Positions 14,447-16,272 of a DNA stretch of 16,272 nucleotides are shown in pieces. The notes beneath the pieces were generated by a model. That model had not been told where the DNA came from and made no database searches. It worked only from the letters and a program-made list of their open reading frames with translations. Position 1 is the first letter of the stretch. Each line of letters opens with the position of its first letter. Source of the stretch: Ruminococcus sp. AF41-9. GTDB lineage: Bacteria > Bacillota > Clostridia > Lachnospirales > Lachnospiraceae. The position numbers and the translations under genes were made by a program. The stretch spans positions 1-16,272 of the forward strand of contig NZ_QUDO01000073.1 in assembly GCF_003477525.1 (NCBI RefSeq). The letters run 5' to 3'.

Positions 14447-15364
14447 TTATTTTTTGGGGTTGCGTCGCCCGGTGTTTTCCGAGCCACGCACTTCCTCATG
14501 GTAAAAGTAATCCACAATGACCGGGTGCCCAGGCTCTGCCCGGCCGTAGGGCAGCTCGTTGTCCACGAAGGGACAGCTGTTTTCTTGTGCCAGCCGTTCC
14601 GCTTGATCCTCCAAACCACAGAAGTAGCTTCTGTCTCTCTTGTTGTAGATAGCGTCGTACAGCGGAACCAAGTCAGGATATTTTTTACAAATATAGTCCA
14701 TGATGTCTTTTTTGAATCCGCCTCGCAGGTTTAGATTTTCTAACCATATCAGGTCGCATTGATTTCTGACCTGATGGAAGATAGCCTCAAAATCCGTGAT
14801 ACCCGGAAAGACAGGGGCAATAAAGCAGACGGTGCGAATGCCCGCATCATAGATCTGCTTCATGGCATCCAGCCGCCGCTTGATGCTGACGGCATCGTCC
14901 ATATCATTTTTAAAGCCTTCGTCCAATGTATTGATCGACCAAGAGACCGTGACCTTTCCCAATTTTTTCAGAAGGTCAATGTCACGGATTACCAAGTCTG
15001 ACTTGGTACAGATGAGAATTTCTGCCTCACTGCCCAGGAGCTGTTCAAGAAGCTTACGGGTGTTCTGAAACTGAGCCTCCTGGGGCAGATAGCCATCGGT
15101 CACTGAACCGATGACTACGCGCTGCCCTTTGTATTTTTGCGGATTTTTGATTTCTGGCCAATGTTTCACATCCAGGAATGTCCCCCACGGTTCGGTGTGC
15201 CCGGTAAATCGCTTCATAAACGAGGCGTAGCAATATTTGCAGCCATGGGTACAGCCCACATAAGGATTGACGGAATAGCCGCCCACCGGCAGGGAGGATT
15301 TTGTCATAATATTTTTGGTTTCTACATTCTGAATCAGAATGCTGCTCTCTTTTACTTCCGCCAT
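14447..15364 (-). CDS. Radical SAM mobile pair protein B (SPL-like)
   Basis: This 305-residue radical SAM enzyme resembles the spore photoproduct lyase family. The 4Fe-4S motif is CTHGCKYC with Cys at 38, 42 and 45, followed by YASFMKRFTGH. Further TIM-barrel features are visible: VVIGSVTDGYLPQE, ILICTKSDLVIRD, TVSWSINTLDE and FIAPVFPG. I chose the ATG at 15364 (MAEVKESS) because GGAG lies about 8 nt before it and the 48 upstream residues in the long frame come from the partner gene. It overlaps the end of protein A by 13 nt, so the two are coupled. I recall this arrangement as a radical SAM pair found on Firmicute mobile elements. The substrate is unknown; DNA or RNA repair or modification is only a guess from the SPL resemblance. 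Confidence 0.88.
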   Translation of the reverse strand: MAEVKESSILIQNVETKNIMTKSSLPVGGYSVNPYVGCTHGCKYCYASFMKRFTGHTEPWGTFLDVKHWPEIKNPQKYKGQRVVIGSVTDGYLPQEAQFQNTRKLLEQLLGSEAEILICTKSDLVIRDIDLLKKLGKVTVSWSINTLDEGFKNDMDDAVSIKRRLDAMKQIYDAGIRTVCFIAPVFPGITDFEAIFHQVRNQCDLIWLENLNLRGGFKKDIMDYICKKYPDLVPLYDAIYNKRDRSYFCGLEDQAERLAQENSCPFVDNELPYGRAEPGHPVIVDYFYHEEVRGSENTGRRNPKK

Positions 15365-16041
15365 GTCTTCTGCTCCTCCAATACCCGGTAAAAAGCCGGG
15401 GGAAATTCTTGTACCATCTGTGCCTCTCCCATGATAGGAAGCAGATCTTCCTTCATAAATACAGGGATGCCAAGCGCATGGGCCTGATGTGTCAGGTTCC
15501 ACACCCATTCCGGTTTCGATACGGCTTTGCCCTTCCTATGTCCAGTCTCAGTCCCAATGACGATCCACTCAATTCCGGTAAGGTCCACCATGCCAACCTC
15601 ATCAAACATAGGTTCAAAGGTCACATGATAGTGTCCGCCATGGATATGCTCCCGCAAAGTCTGGATACGGTTTTTCTCTTTACTGGAGGTAACAGTTACA
15701 CCAAACCACGCATTCTCCAGGGTAGTGGAAAACACAATATTCTCCGGCCGCTTGGTCAAAAACAGATATTGGTGCTGCGGATTTTCAGTCATCTTGGCAA
15801 ATATCTGTTCCCGCCACTCTGGCTTCCAGTGGGAGAAATCACTCATGCCGGTGAGCAGAAAATTCTGTGGGCGCTTTTTCTCCATCAGCCGCAGCTTATT
15901 TGGAAAAAACTCTGGCTTTTCAAAGTCGTCGATCATGTGAAACCGGCGGACATTATTTCTGGCGTAGCAGTAGCTGCAACCAATCGTACAGCCGATCACC
16001 AGATTCATGTTCTGAATACAGTCTTTAATACAAACAGTCAC
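15352..16041 (-). CDS. Radical SAM mobile pair protein A (DUF5131-like)
   Basis: This 229-residue radical SAM protein is related to the phage Gp37/DUF5131 group. The cluster motif is CTIGCSYC with Cys at 18, 22 and 25. Downstream are YLFLTKRPENI, WFGVTVTSSKE, HVTFEPMFDE and WIVIGTETGHRKGK, all matching conserved blocks of that group. The GTG at 16041 has AAGGAGG about 9 nt upstream and no better start follows before the Cys motif. It overlaps gene B by 13 nt. It is the first gene of this two-gene transcript. The reaction is unknown; the constant pairing suggests that the two enzymes act on the same substrate. Confidence 0.87.
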   Translation of the reverse strand: MTVCIKDCIQNMNLVIGCTIGCSYCYARNNVRRFHMIDDFEKPEFFPNKLRLMEKKRPQNFLLTGMSDFSHWKPEWREQIFAKMTENPQHQYLFLTKRPENIVFSTTLENAWFGVTVTSSKEKNRIQTLREHIHGGHYHVTFEPMFDEVGMVDLTGIEWIVIGTETGHRKGKAVSKPEWVWNLTHQAHALGIPVFMKEDLLPIMGEAQMVQEFPPAFYRVLEEQKTWRK

Positions 16042-16073
16042 CGTTGACGCCTCCTTACCGTTTTAGATTTATA

Positions 16074-16090
16074 GGCGTTTGCGAAACGCC
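16074..16090. repeat. Short perfect hairpin in the radical SAM leader
   Basis: GGCGTTT-GCG-AAACGCC forms a 7-bp stem with a 3-nt loop. It sits about 30 bp upstream of the GTG of protein A. On the minus strand the T-run precedes rather than follows it, so it is not a terminator for that strand. It may be a regulator site or the end of an inserted element. Confidence 0.4.
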
Positions 16091-16209
16091 AAAAAACGCA
16101 TAAATACGGCATTTTTTCTTGTTAAAAATAAAATATCTCCTCAAGGTTTATGGTAAAATAGAGTTGTCGAGAAACTATCAACCAATCCACCTAAAGGAGA
16201 TATACCTAC

Positions 16210-16272
16210 ATGATAACATATAAGCAACTCACTTTGGCAGAAATTTTTGAAGATTGCCAAAATAAATTCGAC
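16210..16272 (+). CDS. Transposase N-terminus, cut by the window edge
   Basis: Only 21 codons are visible, starting at an ATG with AAAGGAGATATAC upstream. The start, MITYKQLTLAEIFEDCQNKFD, resembles the N-terminus of IS4/IS1182-like transposases of clostridia as I remember them (QLTLADIF..C). It is divergent from the radical SAM genes, which makes an insertion sequence beginning in the 16090-16209 interval likely. The family is uncertain because most of the gene is outside the window. Confidence 0.5.
   Translation, partial: MITYKQLTLAEIFEDCQNKFD

Noticed and set aside
16074..16090. Terminator for the radical SAM transcript
   Set aside because: It is upstream of the genes, and the minus-strand T-run precedes the stem instead of following it.

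Overview
The window looks like accessory DNA from a gut Firmicute, most likely Lachnospiraceae (Blautia, Dorea or Ruminococcus gnavus type). The signs are strong AGGAGG ribosome sites, GTG/TTG starts, a cysteine-rich KTR protein beside an XRE regulator, a radical SAM pair of the mobile type, an IS200/IS605 element and an rlmD C-terminus of the clostridial type. This assignment comes from recognising families, not from a database search. Almost every gene is on the minus strand. The exceptions are the XRE regulator and a transposase start at the right edge.

Left part (1-5890, AT-rich). After a decayed hypothetical gene with stacked hairpins (about 86-565) comes a two-component/ABC-transporter module of the peptide-sensing and detoxification kind. 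In transcription order it is: OmpR-type response regulator, histidine kinase, ABC ATPase, FtsX-like permease. Kinase, ATPase and permease are intact and tightly coupled. The regulator carries two single-base deletions. A TTACA-N4-TGTAA operator candidate lies inside the kinase terminator, upstream of the ABC genes.

Middle (about 5923-8211). A complete IS200/IS605 element carries tnpA, tnpB and a structured right end that fits an omega RNA. It ends about 35 bp before the response regulator start. To its right is a decayed 3' fragment of rlmD (rumA). A 143-bp inverted-repeat element with 8-bp target duplications is inserted near the end of that fragment and extends its reading frame. At about 8200 the rlmD homology stops at a conserved motif that I recall as an integration hotspot for conjugative elements. 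Base composition becomes visibly more GC-rich at the same place.

Right part (8200-16050, GC-richer). This is a metal-handling cargo block: XRE regulator, KTR zinc-ribbon protein, SmtB-type ArsR repressor, Zn/Cd-type P1B ATPase (interrupted by an in-frame TAG), a separate HMA metal-binding protein, FeoB-associated protein, FeoB, FeoA, and a pair of overlapping radical SAM genes. The promoters of feoA and of the HMA gene each have a good -35/-10 and an AT-rich dyad just downstream, which suggests common metal-responsive control. At the right edge a plus-strand transposase begins and runs out of the window.

Overall this is a mosaic: a drug/peptide-response module, a TnpB transposon, a non-autonomous repeat element, and what looks like one end of an integrative element carrying iron uptake and zinc/cadmium efflux. 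There are several disrupted reading frames. Some may be sequencing errors in homopolymers, others real decay.
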